A stretch of 64,000 nt of DNA from the NCBI RefSeq assembly GCF_018139145.2, contig NC_059471.1, positions 98,024,914 to 98,088,913 of the forward strand, given 5' to 3'. The notes below the pieces were generated by a model that worked only from the letters and a program-made list of their open reading frames with translations, was not told the origin of the DNA and ran no database searches. The DNA is from Gymnogyps californianus. Lineage: Eukaryota; Chordata; Aves; Accipitriformes; Cathartidae. A program made the translations under genes and the position numbers. Below, piece after piece: positions 23,086 through 53,583 of the stretch; positions within the stretch are counted from its first letter, which is position 1; each line of letters starts with the position of its first letter.

Positions 23086-25189
23086 CTCCTCCGCTCTTCC
23101 TCTGACCGTGTGCTGAGTGCTAACAGAAATTGGGAGGTGGGAGGAGGGTGCAAGGGAGGGAGGGAGTAAGAAAATGAGAGAGAGAGAGAGAGAGGCAGCT
23201 AAAATAAAAAAAACCTCAAACCTCTTGTGATGTTTTCTGACAAAAGCTGACATCCTGTTTTCGTAGCATCTGCATCTCCGAATTTTTGTTTTAGGGTGGC
23301 TAAAAAAGCAAAAGCCCTCTGCAGACTTTTCCCATCTGCCCCAGCAGAACAAGACTGGTAGTCCAAAGGTAAACACCACAGTCAGGGTGGACTTGCTGAA
23401 GGGTCTGAGATGGGATCTTTTAGCCTTTCATTTAAATTGTCTTCTGAAAGCCAAGAAATCCACCTGAGCTGCTACTGCAGCATGGGGGAGGCAAGCAGGC
23501 ATGTCCTGCAGCATGTAAGAAGTTAGTCTGTAGGCCAAATTCTTTCCTTTTGGGCTCAATTTCAAGTCTTCCCGTCCCTATTGTACATGGCTCTTGCTTT
23601 GGTATTCTCAGCCAAAGGCGATGAGCGGGCCAACTGTGCAAGGTCAAACTCAGTGTCCCATCTAGACATCACGCCCTGAGGCTGGGCTTGGAGCAGCTCA
23701 GGGTGGCAGCAAGGAAAAGCCCATCCTTTCTGGTGGTGCCAGTCCCACCATGGGAGCCTCTGCAGAGCTGCACTGGCTGGTCCCCAGGATTTCCAGCATG
23801 GCCTGAGCAGGTGAAATGGTTGGAGACAATTTTCTCTGGCCTGGGCTGTCCTCATCGAAGGTACCACTGCTCCCTGGGGAGGACAGGACATCTCACCCCG
23901 TGGACTGAAAGGGTCGCCTGAGCTGCTGGTGTCCTGAAATGAGCCCTCACTTTCTCCCCCTTGGTTGAAGTTCCCTTTGGGGCACCTGGCCAGTTTGGGC
24001 TGCTTCTCCAACTGTTTGTCTCTGAAGCCCGGTGGGGAGAGCATCGGAGCACTGTGAGCAGCTCAAGAAGTGCAGCTTGCTTTATACATCCTTGTCTGCT
24101 TGCTTTGGTTTGTTTTTTTTTCTTATGTCCCCCTGTGTTTCCCATTTCCAGGGAAGGCTGCTGAAAGAGTGGCATAAATGATGACAAAGAACTCTTGATG
24201 TCATGACCTAGATGTGAACAGTTAAGAGGATCGTTACGTGGTGTCCTCTCCTTTGGAAGTGCCAGTTTCCATTGTGCACAGCAAAGGGACCGAACAGCTT
24301 CCCTCATCGCAGCCATGTTCCAGGGACATGGGTTTTGTCATGGAAAACCTTCATTTCTTCCCTGGCCTCTCAGAAGCCTTGTTTCACTTACAATGCTGTG
24401 GCTTTTTGCTTCATCTCTCCTCCTCCTTCTTCCCTCCACCCTACCCTCTGTCATTAATCTCTCTTCTTAGTAAAAAAAACCAAGCCAAATTATTACTGCT
24501 CTCGAGCATTTTATGAAGCTAAGCATATTTTTTCATTTTCTAAATCCCAGAGTACAAATGAGTTGATACCTCAGAAACATGAGATACTGCTTGCAAAGTA
24601 CTTCCAAAATATTGTGCAATATTTAATTATAAAAGTTATCCATAACTAAAGCATGGGTCTTTTTCAAAAACCCTCTTTAAGTGTGCTCTCTGCTGCAAGC
24701 ACACAGCAAAGGCTAAACCAAGTGAAGGAAGAGCGAAGTGAGCCTATGGGCCTTGTGTGCCGAAGAGACGAAGCACCTGGGGCTTCTGCCTTCTGCCACC
24801 CACAGCTGTCGGCAGAGTCCTCAGCTGCACAAGTTTTGATAAAAGATGAGCAAACGTGAGTCTGTGCAGTTTGTGGCGCTCCTTTGCTGAGGGGTTACAG
24901 AAAGGTTTGTGAATACTACAATATTACCTGACGCTCTTAGGCTAATTAAAAAGCGTGCTGAATTTTTATCTTCCCCTTTCCGTAGCCATGCCATCCGGGG
25001 CTACCCGATATCCCTCACCAGGTTGAATTACACAGGCTGCTGCCACAATGCCATATGCAACAGATGACTGAATGAGCAGCCGCAGGTGGCTCAGTGAAAA
25101 CCTTTCCAGAGCAGACTGGCTTAGCAACCTCAGAATTTCCTTTTGGTTTCTGTTGATAATGAAGAAAGAAAACAGTTTTGCTTTTAACT
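23086..25189. promoter_or_regulatory. Divergent intergenic region between UBASH3A and TMPRSS3
   Basis: 2104 bp separate the two start codons, which point away from each other, so this gap must contain or adjoin the 5' UTRs and promoters of both genes. A TATAAAAG sits at 24628-24635 on the plus strand, about 560 bp before the proposed TMPRSS3 ATG. Whether it is used is unknown. ORFs at 23562-24316 are short and match nothing I recognise. Confidence 0.55.
23176..23194 (+). repeat. (GA)n microsatellite upstream of the UBASH3A start
   Basis: About nine GA units 90 bp 5' of the UBASH3A ATG. It is probably in the 5' UTR or core promoter region. Repeat length may vary between individuals. Confidence 0.85.
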
Positions 25190-42640
<17,451 letters not shown>

Positions 42641-43266
42641 AGAGCTCATATCCAATGAAAACACAGATCTCCTTTATAAAGAAGTTATCAAGTGGAAAAA
42701 AGTACAGCTAAACCTTTGTTTAGCTAAATGCTAACAGGTTATAATTTTTCACAGGGACATCCTTCAGATGTAAACATTAATTCATCAATTTATCCTCTTA
42801 GAAAGGATTTTCACCTACAGCATAGGAACATGGACACTTTTTGACGGACTCTGAAACAAACCAGAAGAAAGTAAAACTAGTGTACCTTAGAAAATGGGAC
42901 CAAGGGAATGGCTTGCACGTGGCAGATCTGTATTGTGGCATAACGGTCCTGATCTGCTCTTACCTGCTATTGCTCACCGTGGACTGCGGTTCATTTGGTC
43001 TCTCCAGAAGTTTCTGTGCTTTCTTCAAACAAAATTAACTCTCGTAGCTAAGGCTTAGAAAAGGAGTTAGGAAAGAGTTCCATTTTGATCTAAGAGATGC
43101 AAAATTGCAAGATAAGGAATTTGGCCATCAGCATGCCCTTAAAAGCTTTGTTTCTGGAAATTAGCTTTATACCAGCACACCCGTCAGGGCCAATCATCTA
43201 ATGCAAGGCATGATCAAAGAGAGGCATTTGTGTTTTCTGATCTTCCATTTCCAGTTTTGAAACCTG

Positions 43267-43272
43267 AATAAA
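43267..43272 (+). terminator. Candidate polyadenylation signal of TMPRSS3
   Basis: AATAAA 627 nt after the proposed stop, followed within 30 nt by a GT/CT-rich stretch. If it is used, 42641 to about 43290 is the 3' UTR. Confidence 0.45.
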
Positions 43273-43290
43273 GCAGTGCTGTCTCTCAGA

Positions 43291-46200
43291 TTTTCAGAAG
43301 GATACAAACATTTTGCTAAAGGCTCTCTCCTGTGAGAGCAAAGAAAAGTTTTTTCTTGCTTTCCACTAAGTGGTAAAAATTAGTTGATGTCATTTAGCAA
43401 GATGGTTCTCCAACATTGTGAACAGAATTTCTGCTGCCTCCATTTTGAACAGCTCTCCCGCTAGGGAGGAGGTAAAAAGTTTATAGCACTAAGGGGAGTA
43501 CCAGTGACCTACATACATTACTCTCTGAGAAATAGTATGCTTCAACTATTAAATCTGAATAGACATGAAAAGTTCCCACCCCAGCAAAAAATAAAAAAAA
43601 GAAACCAGCAATGGAACAACCAAGAGGAAACAAAATAAACCCCTTCAAAGCCTACTTAGCTCCCTGTATGCATGTGTCCCATGCATGCAGTATCTACCAC
43701 TATTACTAATATATTCCTCCATCCCCTGTAACCGTATTTCTTTATGAGCCTTATGTTCCTGTCTCAGCTCATGCGAGGCTAAGAACCAGTGAACTAAAGC
43801 GGTGAGAGAAGCTGATGGCATTTGCTCAGGCTCACAGCGCACACAGTGGGAATCGGACCACACATCTTTTGTCGAGATGGTGTGTTTCTCTGAAGGACTT
43901 CAGCTGGCAGAACTGGCTCCAGCAGCCCCGCAGTTCCTTTGGTGACCCTAGTACAGCAGGGGAAAAAAAAGTCCTTCCCTTTCAGAGTTCAATAGGCGGC
44001 AACATGAGCGTTTGAATAGATGCATAACTGGTTTTGCTTCCCAGAGAGAAGAACTGCAGACCTGAGGAGAGTGGCAGTGTGCTGGGCTTCTGAAAACCCA
44101 CATCACGCTCCAGCCCCACAGAAGGACCCACCACACTCTTCTGGACACCTGCTCTGAGCTTTGTACCTTCACAGACTACTTTTTACTGTTTCTTTTTGGT
44201 ACTGGCAACTGTACTTAATGAAAACTGTTACACATTCAGCCTCTTTTGGATGGAAGATGCAGTTGGGTGCTGTATGATGGGCATGCATATTTCCTGTCAG
44301 CTACAAATTTCACATGTAGAAAAAGTGCTAAGACTGATAACCCAGGATGCTATCATGATAAAGTTTTGCAGGCATCATGAGTAAAAGACTAGAGCAACTT
44401 CAGATCAGGTTGCTAGCTATTATTTTAGTGCTTACCTTCCAAAAATCAGACTACAAAAAGACTTTTTTCCTGAAAGTATTCATATATAAGGTCCATGCTC
44501 TGTTGCACAGGCAGCAGCAGCTTTCTTTGAAGCCATAAAGCAAGCAGGAAGCAAGCAGTTGGCAATTTTGGCAAGCATTTGGCAAGTATGTTCAACTCCT
44601 GTTAGAAAAAATCTCTGGATTCAAATCTTTTATCATGTGGCTGTGAACAAAGTCCCTAAAAATTGAATTCTTAGGTGTTTTCTTGTGGTAAATAGCTCTG
44701 AAATGAGCATCACACAGGTTGTAACTTTACTGAAAAAGTCTGAGATTACTGAACAGTCTTAAGGGGAAAAGGAGCTTCTTTACTGCCTCTCAGTAGGCTA
44801 GAGAGCCAAAATCATTGCTCTGTCTATGATACACCATGCCGTGCAATAGCCATTGAATACTCCCAAGCTCGCATCATGTAGTACAGTTCACCAAGGCACT
44901 CACGCTCAGTCGCCTTCGCTGTTTTCCCTCCCTTTCTCTGCAGACAGGACAATATAGATCCCGCACTCTTTGTACCTATCAGTGACATCAGTGGTGCGGA
45001 TGAACTGATGCCAGCCAGGCAAGGGACAAAATATCTGAAGTGCTGCTGTGGTTTCCTGTTTTACAAGCCATTTCAATATAATAGCCTCGTGTTGTTAGGT
45101 TGGAAAATGCCTGATCATTTTGCACTTGCCCTTTGTAAAAATCCTGGGATGAAAGTTGTCAATTTTAGAATTGACTGCCAGGGACTAGGTAGGCTGAATA
45201 ATGGTTAATATTGTCAGAGCTTTTCAATATCAGCCAAAATTGATCTTATCATCTGATCAAGTGCTGCTGATCTGCTTGAAATGTGGTTTTGAATGCAGTC
45301 TGTATGCTTCTAAATCAGTATCTGCATCACCACTGTCATCCACCACTGCTGCAAGAAAGTGCCGGTGGAACTGGAACTGCATTCTCACTGCAACATGTCG
45401 GGTCAAAATCGAGAGACAACAGCAAACCCGCACGAACTGTTAATCTCCACATTGTTCTGTGGATACAAACTTTGATCTCAGAGGACACTGCATCAATACC
45501 TTTCACCCTCCCTAAAGAAACTGCAGTGCAATGGAAACAGCAGTTCTGAAAACAGCATGTTGTTAAAAAGAAGAGGGAAGTGTTATTGCAAAGCTGACAG
45601 AAAAACTAGAATGAAATGGGAAATTTCAACTTGACAGAACCAGGACAGAATTAAAACAAAGTATGTCGAACCCCTGTATAACTAAGACATTTTCAGAAGA
45701 GTTTTAATGTTCACTGTTTGTTATCATAACATTTTCACAGCCCCAACATGGCTCATGTTTTAGTATTATCAGCAGTCTGGAGATGAGGGCACTGCTCTCT
45801 GAGCTCATGGAGTTGTTATTTCATATTTCTGAAAGGAACCCTGAAAATTCCCTTTGAACTCCTTTTATTTCCATAAAAAGACTGTACGATAAGTATCCAT
45901 TGTGGTCTGCCTTTATATTAATGAGAAATCCAATGTAAAATGTAGGAAGCTAGTGAACTCTTCCCAACAAGAAGCCACATTGACCCCCAGATCAATGACA
46001 GTCACTTATGGGTAGACCTAGCCCAGTGAGCCTGCAAATCTTTCTTCTGATTTCTGTTATGCCCCTTGCTGTGGTGTCTTACGTAAAGGCAGAATACAAA
46101 AGAGTCACTCTGTAAAGCTGGATTTTCCTCCCCCAACTTATGCCATTAACATGCATGCCAGAGGTTTTAAAATAAACACAGTCACAATATTACCATATTT

Positions 46201-46729
46201 CTTTGCATTAGCCCAGGTGAAGATACATGGGGGTTTAGGACATTTGCTGTGGGAATGGTTTTGCACAGAGATGGGCATTGCGTTTTATTCAAAGAGAAGT
46301 GGGACTGATGAGCTGGTCTCTACTGGTAGTCAGTATTACAGCTGGAATGAACTGGTAGACAGTAAAGTAACTTTTCAAAGAGATTATATGACAGGTTACC
46401 AAGCCTTTCTTTTTCCTTGGATTTTCTTCTCTTTATTCAATGAAAATAATTGGCTACACCACATGTGTATGTACAGAGGCCTGCCAAACCAGGTGGGGCT
46501 GAAGGCAGCTCTAGTTTAACTAATCCTTATTAGGAGTTTCATGGTAAACACCCTGGAAGTATTTAAGATCTTTATATTAGAGCAGTGTATATCTGCTACA
46601 TTATTAAGAGGCTGATGAAACAGCTTCTAGCTTGTGAACTCAGATCACTGGTTAAAATGGTTGCTTTAACATAGGGTTATGTTACAGCCATAGTATCCCT
46701 TAGAAATACAACCTGCTTGTATGCCCAGC
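43291..46729. other. Intergenic sequence, no gene recognised
   Basis: AT-moderate sequence beyond the proposed TMPRSS3 3' end. All ORFs are under 90 codons with no domain I recognise except an open stretch at 46151-46519 (122 codons), which also matches nothing known to me. No RNA gene seen. Confidence 0.5.
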
Positions 46730-47311
46730 TGTGGTGGGTTGACCCTGGCTGGATGCCAGGTGCCCACCAAAGCCGCTCTATCACTCCCCTCCTCAACTGG
46801 ACAGGGGGAGAAAATAAAACGAAAGGCTTGTAGGTCGAGATAAGGGCAGTTTAATAAAGCAAAAGCAAAGGTCGCGCATGAAAGCAAAAGAAAACAAAAG
46901 ATTTTATTCTCTACTTCCCATCAGCACATGATGTTCGTCCACTTCCCGGGAAGCAGGGCTTCAGTACGCGTAGTGGTTGCTCCAGAAGACAAACATAAAT
47001 AACGAATGCCCCCCCCTTCCTCCTCCTTCTCCTAGCTTTTATGCTGAGCAGACGTCATATGGTATGGAATATCCCTTTGGTCAGTTTGGGTCAGCTGTCC
47101 TGGCTGTGTCCCCTCCCAAGATCTTGCCCACCCCCAGCCTACGGGTGAGGGGGCAACGTTGGAGAGAGAGCCTTGATGCTGTGTGAGCACTGCTCAGCAG
47201 TAGCCGAAACACTGGTGTCTTACTGACACCTTTCTAGCTACCAATACAGAGCACAGCACTATGAGGGCTGCTACAGGGAAAATTAACTCCATCTCAGCTA
47301 GACCCAATACA
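46730..47311 (-). mobile_element. Solo LTR of an avian endogenous retrovirus
   Basis: About 580 bp bounded by TG...CA. On the minus strand it begins TGTATTGGGTCTAGCTGAG (or three bases earlier) and ends GGGTCAACCCACCACA, a family I recognise from bird genomes. A minus-strand AATAAA lies at 46908-46903. No gag, pol or env sequence flanks it, so it is a recombined solo LTR. Flanks CCAGC and ACAGC could be a 5-bp target duplication with one mismatch. Exact family name not assigned. Confidence 0.88.
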
Positions 47312-47314
47312 ACA

Positions 47315-50300
47315 GCCTGTGGAGAAAACTTGCATCAACATGTAATAGACTTTCAGAAAATGAATCCAATGTATAACTTTGCAAGAAACGTCCAGCATGT
47401 GAAGAAAAATTCCTTTGCCATCCATCACCTGTTCCTGTCGTCATGATAGTTAAGTCTGGAAATTGAGACAAAGCTGATAAGTTTGGATGAACCAGATGTG
47501 ACTTTTATTCAATATGCAGTTTTCCCAGACACTCTGAAAAATATCACCTGGATAAACTCTCCTTTGGCCAATCCAAAATTCTTTTTTTTCACGTGAGATA
47601 TACAAATAAAAAGGCAATTTCTGTAAAGATACAGAGATAAGCATAAAAACAAATGCCTAAGTTTGGTGTCTGAGAAAGCCAAAGTGTTTTCTAAGAGGTG
47701 ACATGCTTTTAGCATGCTAACACGTCCTGCACCAGGAAGCAATCACTGCACAGAGGCAGGGATGCCGCACACCTCTGTCTGTAAATGCAAATTCAAGAAC
47801 TGTACATTAAACTTAAAAAAAATAGTTCTGTCTCGTCCAAGTTTTTGACTGTCTTCAACATCCAAACAAAGCAGGTTGAGATCTTCTTACATTCTAAGTG
47901 CTGCACTGTTAGTCTTGCTGGTTTTGGTGACAAACCTAGTTTGATCCCTGAAAGGTACATACTCGCCAGTATCTCTGTGAGTGTAGTACCAATTTAAAGT
48001 GTGCAGATCAAATTTCTTTTCTTCAACAAATAGCCCTGTGAGAAGCAGTATCATATCTTGTGGGCAGCAGGAGCCCGAGATTACATAAAGCACAGTAAGA
48101 AGTGAGCTTCCTTCGGCTGTTTATCTTTAGGGAAGGTACAAGGAAGTGTTTCTTATCTGAACTGAAAGAGCACACTTGATCATTGCCTTTAATCTCTGTT
48201 TTTATGTATTTTACATGAGCAGAGGCTTCTGAGTTTGTTTTGTTGCTTTTGTCACACGTTTTGTTGCTGGTGGAGCTCCTGCCCCAGTAGAGAACAGCAG
48301 ATTGTGTCCCTAGCATTGACACCGGTTAGATGAGTAGGATTTTGAACAGTTTGCTTCAAAATTTGGCAGGGGAGAGATAAAAATGCAGCCTTGTGGATGG
48401 CACAAAACAGCCAGACCAATTTTTCCCGATTAGAAGAAAACTGACTCCATAACTGATTCATTTTCCTGAAGAGTGCTGCGGTAGCTGCCAGTCTGAGCAA
48501 TACGAATGTAAAATGCAACGGACAAGAGGAAAAAAATTCATGATCCCCCATCTCCTTGTGCTGGAGTGCCTTTACGCAAGGTAAATGCGGGCAGCTGGGC
48601 GAGGAGCCCGGCCTCGCCTCGGGCACCCACGTTAGACCTCTGCTCTGAGGCTGCCAGCACGCATCTCTGTGTCCCCATAGCCAGGACTGGGTATGGCCGC
48701 ACAGTGACAACAAGCTTGGCAAAATGCAACCTTAGAAGATAAGGCCAAAGCATCTGCTTTAATCCTTTAGCAGAGGACTAAATAAATGGAAATTAGCTGC
48801 AGCAAGTGGGATGCTACCCTGTGCACCCATTTTTCAAGGACTGTTCCCTGCTGAGCCTGGTGCAGGGCAGGCTGGTGGGGCTCCGGTGGCTGGGTGACTG
48901 CCTGTGGCTTTCCCGAGAAAGGATTTGCTTAATTCTTGCTGAATTAAAGTGGCTCCCAAGGGCAGTAGTGGGAAGGAGGCCTTCTTCTCTGACATGTGAT
49001 CTTAAAATAAATGTGGTCCCCCTGAAGCTTTCAGGTGAGAGAGGGTGGGCAGTGAGGGAGTGAAAAATGAAAAGGGAAGAGTAAAGAATAAGACTGTCTT
49101 GAAGCACCACAGCATAAAGCACTTGAGGGGGGAATCATTTGCACCTAAAAGTAAAATCGGTAAATTATAATTCCTTTCTACAGATTTCCCACTTTTTGAA
49201 ATATGTTTTGCACAGAGCATCAAATGGAAGGGAGTTTTAGATCCGTTTTTTTACAATTAGTGTGACGGCCATGTATCATTTATTTGGGCACCCTTACCCT
49301 CAGCAGCATTACCTCTATCAGAAACAAATTTGAAACGCTTATGATAATATTAAGCCCACAGCAGATGGCAGCATACTTCAAAATTTTTACTACATCCTCC
49401 GTTTAAAGAAAATAAATAACTACCAGAACAGTCCATGCCTCAGCTGCCAGAAGTGGGTAATGCAAACACAGTTATGGTCGCCATTGCACTCTTGGCTATT
49501 TGAGGAGAGGTTACTGGGCAGATGCAGCTCCCCCATCAGAGGAGGGGACTCTCAGGCACCCAGGAGCGTGGTCAGAGCATCCTCATGCCTGCCCAGGTGT
49601 CTGGTGGGTGCTGGCCCCTGCTCCCCAAACTGTGTGGCTGTGCTGTGTGTTAGTGCTGTTGGCTCCTCATGGTACGGGATGCCCTGGAAATCACAGCCTC
49701 AGGCTTTCTCATGCTTTGATATATTTGAAAGGGATATATTTGATATATTTAATACATTAAAGAATTACAGCAGAATAGCAGTAAGATGTCACTGCAGAGC
49801 TGTTTTTGATCTGGAGAGATCTGTTGAGCAGTATATTATCCACGTCTCCACCTGGCTAGACTATTCCCATCTGAGACTGAAGCTATAATTGGACAGTAAC
49901 AGTGAAAAAGTACCTTTTCCCTACAAATTATTTTGTGTAACTCACCAATGGCAGAAAGAAAAAAGTTTATTTAGAGATTTAGCAACCTTCCTTTTTACTA
50001 GCACTTTTACTAGGACGAGGATGGTATCACAACTTATAGACCTCAGGGCAAAAATATAACTGTCACATACAAATATTTCTGTACAGGTACTCAGTGCTAG
50101 ACACTTACAGCCATGTGCAGATAACCATTAGATAACTTAATTTTAAGAAACCCTTAAAGTTGGTAGGGAAATGGAAGCTAAGCTTCTCCAGAAACAAATT
50201 ACTTCATCGCACTGTGGCTGCAGCGAGAGTGAAGGGAAAGATGGTCACCTATTTAAGGTTTCCCTCACCTCCTCCTCCTGCTTCTCCCTGCAGCAAGAGT

Positions 50301-53300
50301 AAGGCATGGCTGTTCCAGTGGGAGGCTGCAGTCAGGCTCTGCGTCCCTGCCCCTCCGTGGCTCTGCATCCCCACGTCCACCCACACCACGATAATCCCTG
50401 CTTTTTATAGTGCCTCCCCTGCAATACCCCTAGATCCTCTCCACCTCTCAAGGCCTCTTTCTTGCCTCACAAGCCCTTTGCTTTCTCCACCCCTCTGTAG
50501 CCCTAAATACCCATCTTCCCTCCCCTGGCTGCCCCTCACGTCCCCTGCCCATGGCATTTGGCTGGGCAGGAGGCAGGACAAGCAGCCAGCCAGCCAGGTA
50601 GCCCAGCGGCCGATCTGCTGATGCCAAACCAAACCCTGAGACCTCCCTGCTTTTCCTTCAGTCGGAACAGTCATTCAGATCTCTTTCTTCCTCCCAGCTG
50701 CAAATTTGGACAAAACTTGTCAGAAGTTGGTATGACTGTTTCAATAGTTTCTCCTCCAGTTTCTCCTTCATATTCTTTAAAATGTCCAACAGGCTCAGGA
50801 GCCATTAGGGGCCTGGGAAGCCAGGCAGGAGGAGGGCAGACGTGCTGCCTGCTTGCAAAAAACAGGCAAAACCCCACAGGTATCCCCAAGGCATGGGATA
50901 GCTTCAAGCCTTCATTCCCTTCCAAAGGTAGCAGCCTCTCCTCCTCCTCAACTCCTCACCCCCTGGGGTGAAGCCTCTGGTCATGCTACCCCTGCACCCC
51001 CATTGACAGCCCTGGTTGGTTCTCAAGCATCCTCGTGCTTTTCCTGCCGTCCCCGTGCAGGTGCCACTCACAGCAGAGCCCGGTCCCCTGCTCCAGGGAG
51101 GGGGGCCACATGCAGCCCCCCCGTGATGGCCGTGATGGCCATGATATTCTGGGCACCAAGCACTCCTCCTTCCTCGGGCAACCGCAGCCCCGCTGGCCGC
51201 CTTGTCCTTCAGCCTCGGGGAATTGAGCCTCCAGGGTGTTTGTCTTCTTGGGTGAAGTGGAGAAAAGAATGAAGCCTCAAAAAGGCAGATAGATAGGCTT
51301 GAAAATAAACGTAAGCCAGCAAACCAACAAAACAAAGAAAAGCCTTGGAAAAGTTAAAGAGCTTTATGGTTGTGGTTCATTTCCAGCGTCCCTCCAGGAC
51401 CTTGCCGCTCCCCCCAGTTCACAGCCACCCTCAGCCCAGGAGCACCCCCAGAGGGTGTGTTTGGTGGAGACTGGGCTCCACAGAGAAAATCAAGCCCAGG
51501 TCAGCGGCTACAGAGGCAGAGCACATCTCCCTGCCTCGGGCGGCTGCGAGGACACCCGTGGTGGAGACCCTGCCTCTGTCAGAGGGACTCAGAGCTGTTG
51601 CCCTCCCTGCCAGCAGCAGGCAGAGCAAACTGGGAGCATCCCAGTTTACGCGTTGCCAAATGCAAGGTCTTTTTCGCTGGCAGCCCTGCCTGCTATGTAA
51701 TGCCAGATATACTGCACGTGTGCTACACTGGGATCAGCATTTCCCACCTTTCTGAATCTGAGGGCCACAGAGTCATTTTAAACAAAGCTAGTGACCATCT
51801 TGCACCATGCAGCCAAAATTATTTTTCACTTACAAGTAGAGATGCTTGTTTATTTATGCTAGTTTCCTTTTTCTGTTCACCCACCTGTACGCATGGGCAC
51901 ACGTTCATATTTATAAAGATTTTTTTTTCCTTTTTTTTTGGCAGCTGCTGTGCAGATCACCCTCTGGTCACTAACAGACTAGGACTGGAGACTCAGAAAT
52001 GCTGCTCCAGATGATGAATTAATTCCCCTTCATGATGCAGTAGGACAGTAAGCAAATGCTGACCGCTGACTCCTCTGGGACCTGAAGCTGCTCATCCCTG
52101 CCTGAGACATGGGTGAGCTGGAGGGGAGAGCGGCGACTGCTGTTCCCGGCAGCGCTCTGAGCACTGCCAGCATCCCTTCGTGAGGCACTGGGGACATCAC
52201 TGTGAGACCTGTCCTTACGGAGACCTGCGTGTCACGGGGGATTTGTCACTCGCTAGAATCATGTAGATAAGACACACACACTGAAGTGTGAAGACTATGG
52301 CAGAGCAGGGGCAGACCCAGGGCCATCCCAGGGGAAGGCCAGCACCCACCTGGAGCTCGGGGAGAGCCCCCAGCCTGCACTGCAGGCTTCCCCCCAGGAA
52401 GGGCTTCTGCAGCCCTGCAAGGGCTGCCTGCACCCAAAGGCTGCCTGCACCTGAGGGCTGCCTTCACCTGACTTGCGCCTGCCCGGTGTAACCCCTCCAC
52501 CTACGCTGTGCGGCAGGCAGCAGTGTCACCCCTTTTACTGCACTGGCATCCCCAGCTCTGTGATGTTGACTGAGCCTTTATCAGTCCTTATGGATAGCAT
52601 CTGCAACTGCAATGAGCGTAATATTTTAGAGGCCTTTCTTTAAGCCCTGATGAAGTTCCTGGGAAGCAACAGAAACCACAGACATATGCGGGAACCTGAC
52701 TTCTTCCAGACTGTTTTGCTGATGATGTTTTTGCAGCATGAGGAACAGAAGTGCAGCTCCACCTGACATATAGTCCCAATTTTCCCCAGTCCTACAGACA
52801 ACCTGTGTATGCTATCCAGCAAGGTGGTAAGAGCCAGGAGTGGAGGGGCTGCACAACTTCTCCCCTGCCATTTACCTGGGAGTACATATCTACCAGACGC
52901 TGTTAAAAGAAAGGAGGGGTAATAACAAGCCCCTCTGCAAATCCGTTCGCATTTGGCTCTGTGCTTATGAGCCTCACTAAAGAAGAAACCCCATTTCTTG
53001 CTTTTTTCCCCAGCACTTGCAGCCCCCATTCATTTTGTCCCTGGACTGAGCATTATTTGAAGGCTCCCCATCACCTGCATAATTTAAGAAGTAAATAAAA
53101 AATATTGCTGTACACACACATAAAAGCATTGACTTGGTGATTCACTGTGTTGAAGATAACTTATTTAGCAACTGGCAGAACACACACCCAGTGATAAACG
53201 AGAGCCAGGCTAGCGCTGGTGAGAACGACCAATTTGATGGTCGAACCTCCCTGCCACACAGACCTGACACTTAACCGGGTATCTTTGCTAGCCTTTGCCC

Positions 53301-53425
53301 AGGATCAGCTGCCTGCCTGTTTATGGGACACCAAATGTGCCAGCAACACATTAATCAAGAGTGATTAAAAAAAATAAAACAGCCAAAAAGCTCCTCCTCA
53401 GGCAAATGTAAATTGGAGTATTTGG
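47315..53425. other. Intergenic sequence, no gene recognised
   Basis: Mixed AT-rich (47.3-50.2 kb) and GC-rich (50.2-52.6 kb) sequence. GC-rich parts carry overlapping ORFs on both strands up to 214 codons (51370-52014), without recognisable domains or consistent splice context. Human synteny expects no gene between TMPRSS3 and the TFF cluster. Confidence 0.5.
52422..52472 (+). repeat. 17-bp tandem repeat, three units
   Basis: Units GGCTGCCTGCACCCAAA, GGCTGCCTGCACCTGAG and GGCTGCCTTCACCTGAC lie head-to-tail in the GC-rich intergenic part. Confidence 0.85.
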
Positions 53426-53446
53426 ACAAACACAACCGATATAAAA
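53426..53446 (+). promoter_or_regulatory. Forkhead-like site and TATA box of a TFF-type promoter
   Basis: ACAAACA (TGTTTGT on the other strand, fits the forkhead consensus TRTTKRY) at 53426-53432, then TATAAAA at 53440-53446. The signal-peptide ATG follows 77 nt after the TATA box. Forkhead factors are known regulators of mammalian TFF genes. A perfect 7-bp inverted repeat (TTAATCA/TGATTAA) lies at 53351-53368. Confidence 0.55.
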
Positions 53447-53516
53447 TAAAAGCCTCAAAAGTGACTTTTTTCTGCAGACACACATCCTGCCTAAAGTCTG
53501 CAGACAGAGGACAGCC

Positions 53517-53583
53517 ATGCAGAAGATGTTGTTCTGGTTCCTCACCACCTCACTGGCTGTGGGGCTCAGCAGTACCCCAGAAA
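53517..53583 (+). pseudogene. Trefoil-factor-type first exon (signal peptide) of a probably decayed gene
   Basis: ATG at 53517 encodes MQKMLFWFLTTSLAVGLSST then PE: a basic residue, a hydrophobic core and a small-residue cleavage region, i.e. a typical secretory signal peptide. The donor is GAAA|GTAAGC, phase 1. A TATA box lies 77 nt upstream. Position and strand (just past the TMPRSS3 3' end, same orientation) are those of the TFF cluster in human. The exon itself is intact. The gene is called a pseudogene because of the downstream trefoil exon. Confidence 0.55.

Noticed and set aside
22628..23169. Plus-strand ORFs (81 and 98 codons) over UBASH3A exon 1.
   Set aside because: They are antisense or non-coding to the well-supported minus-strand exon 1 at 22973-23085.
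51370..52014. 214-codon plus-strand ORF in the intergenic region.
   Set aside because: No domain, a poly-Phe stretch from an oligo-T run, and overlapping ORFs of 133-136 codons in the other frames. Typical of non-coding GC-rich sequence.
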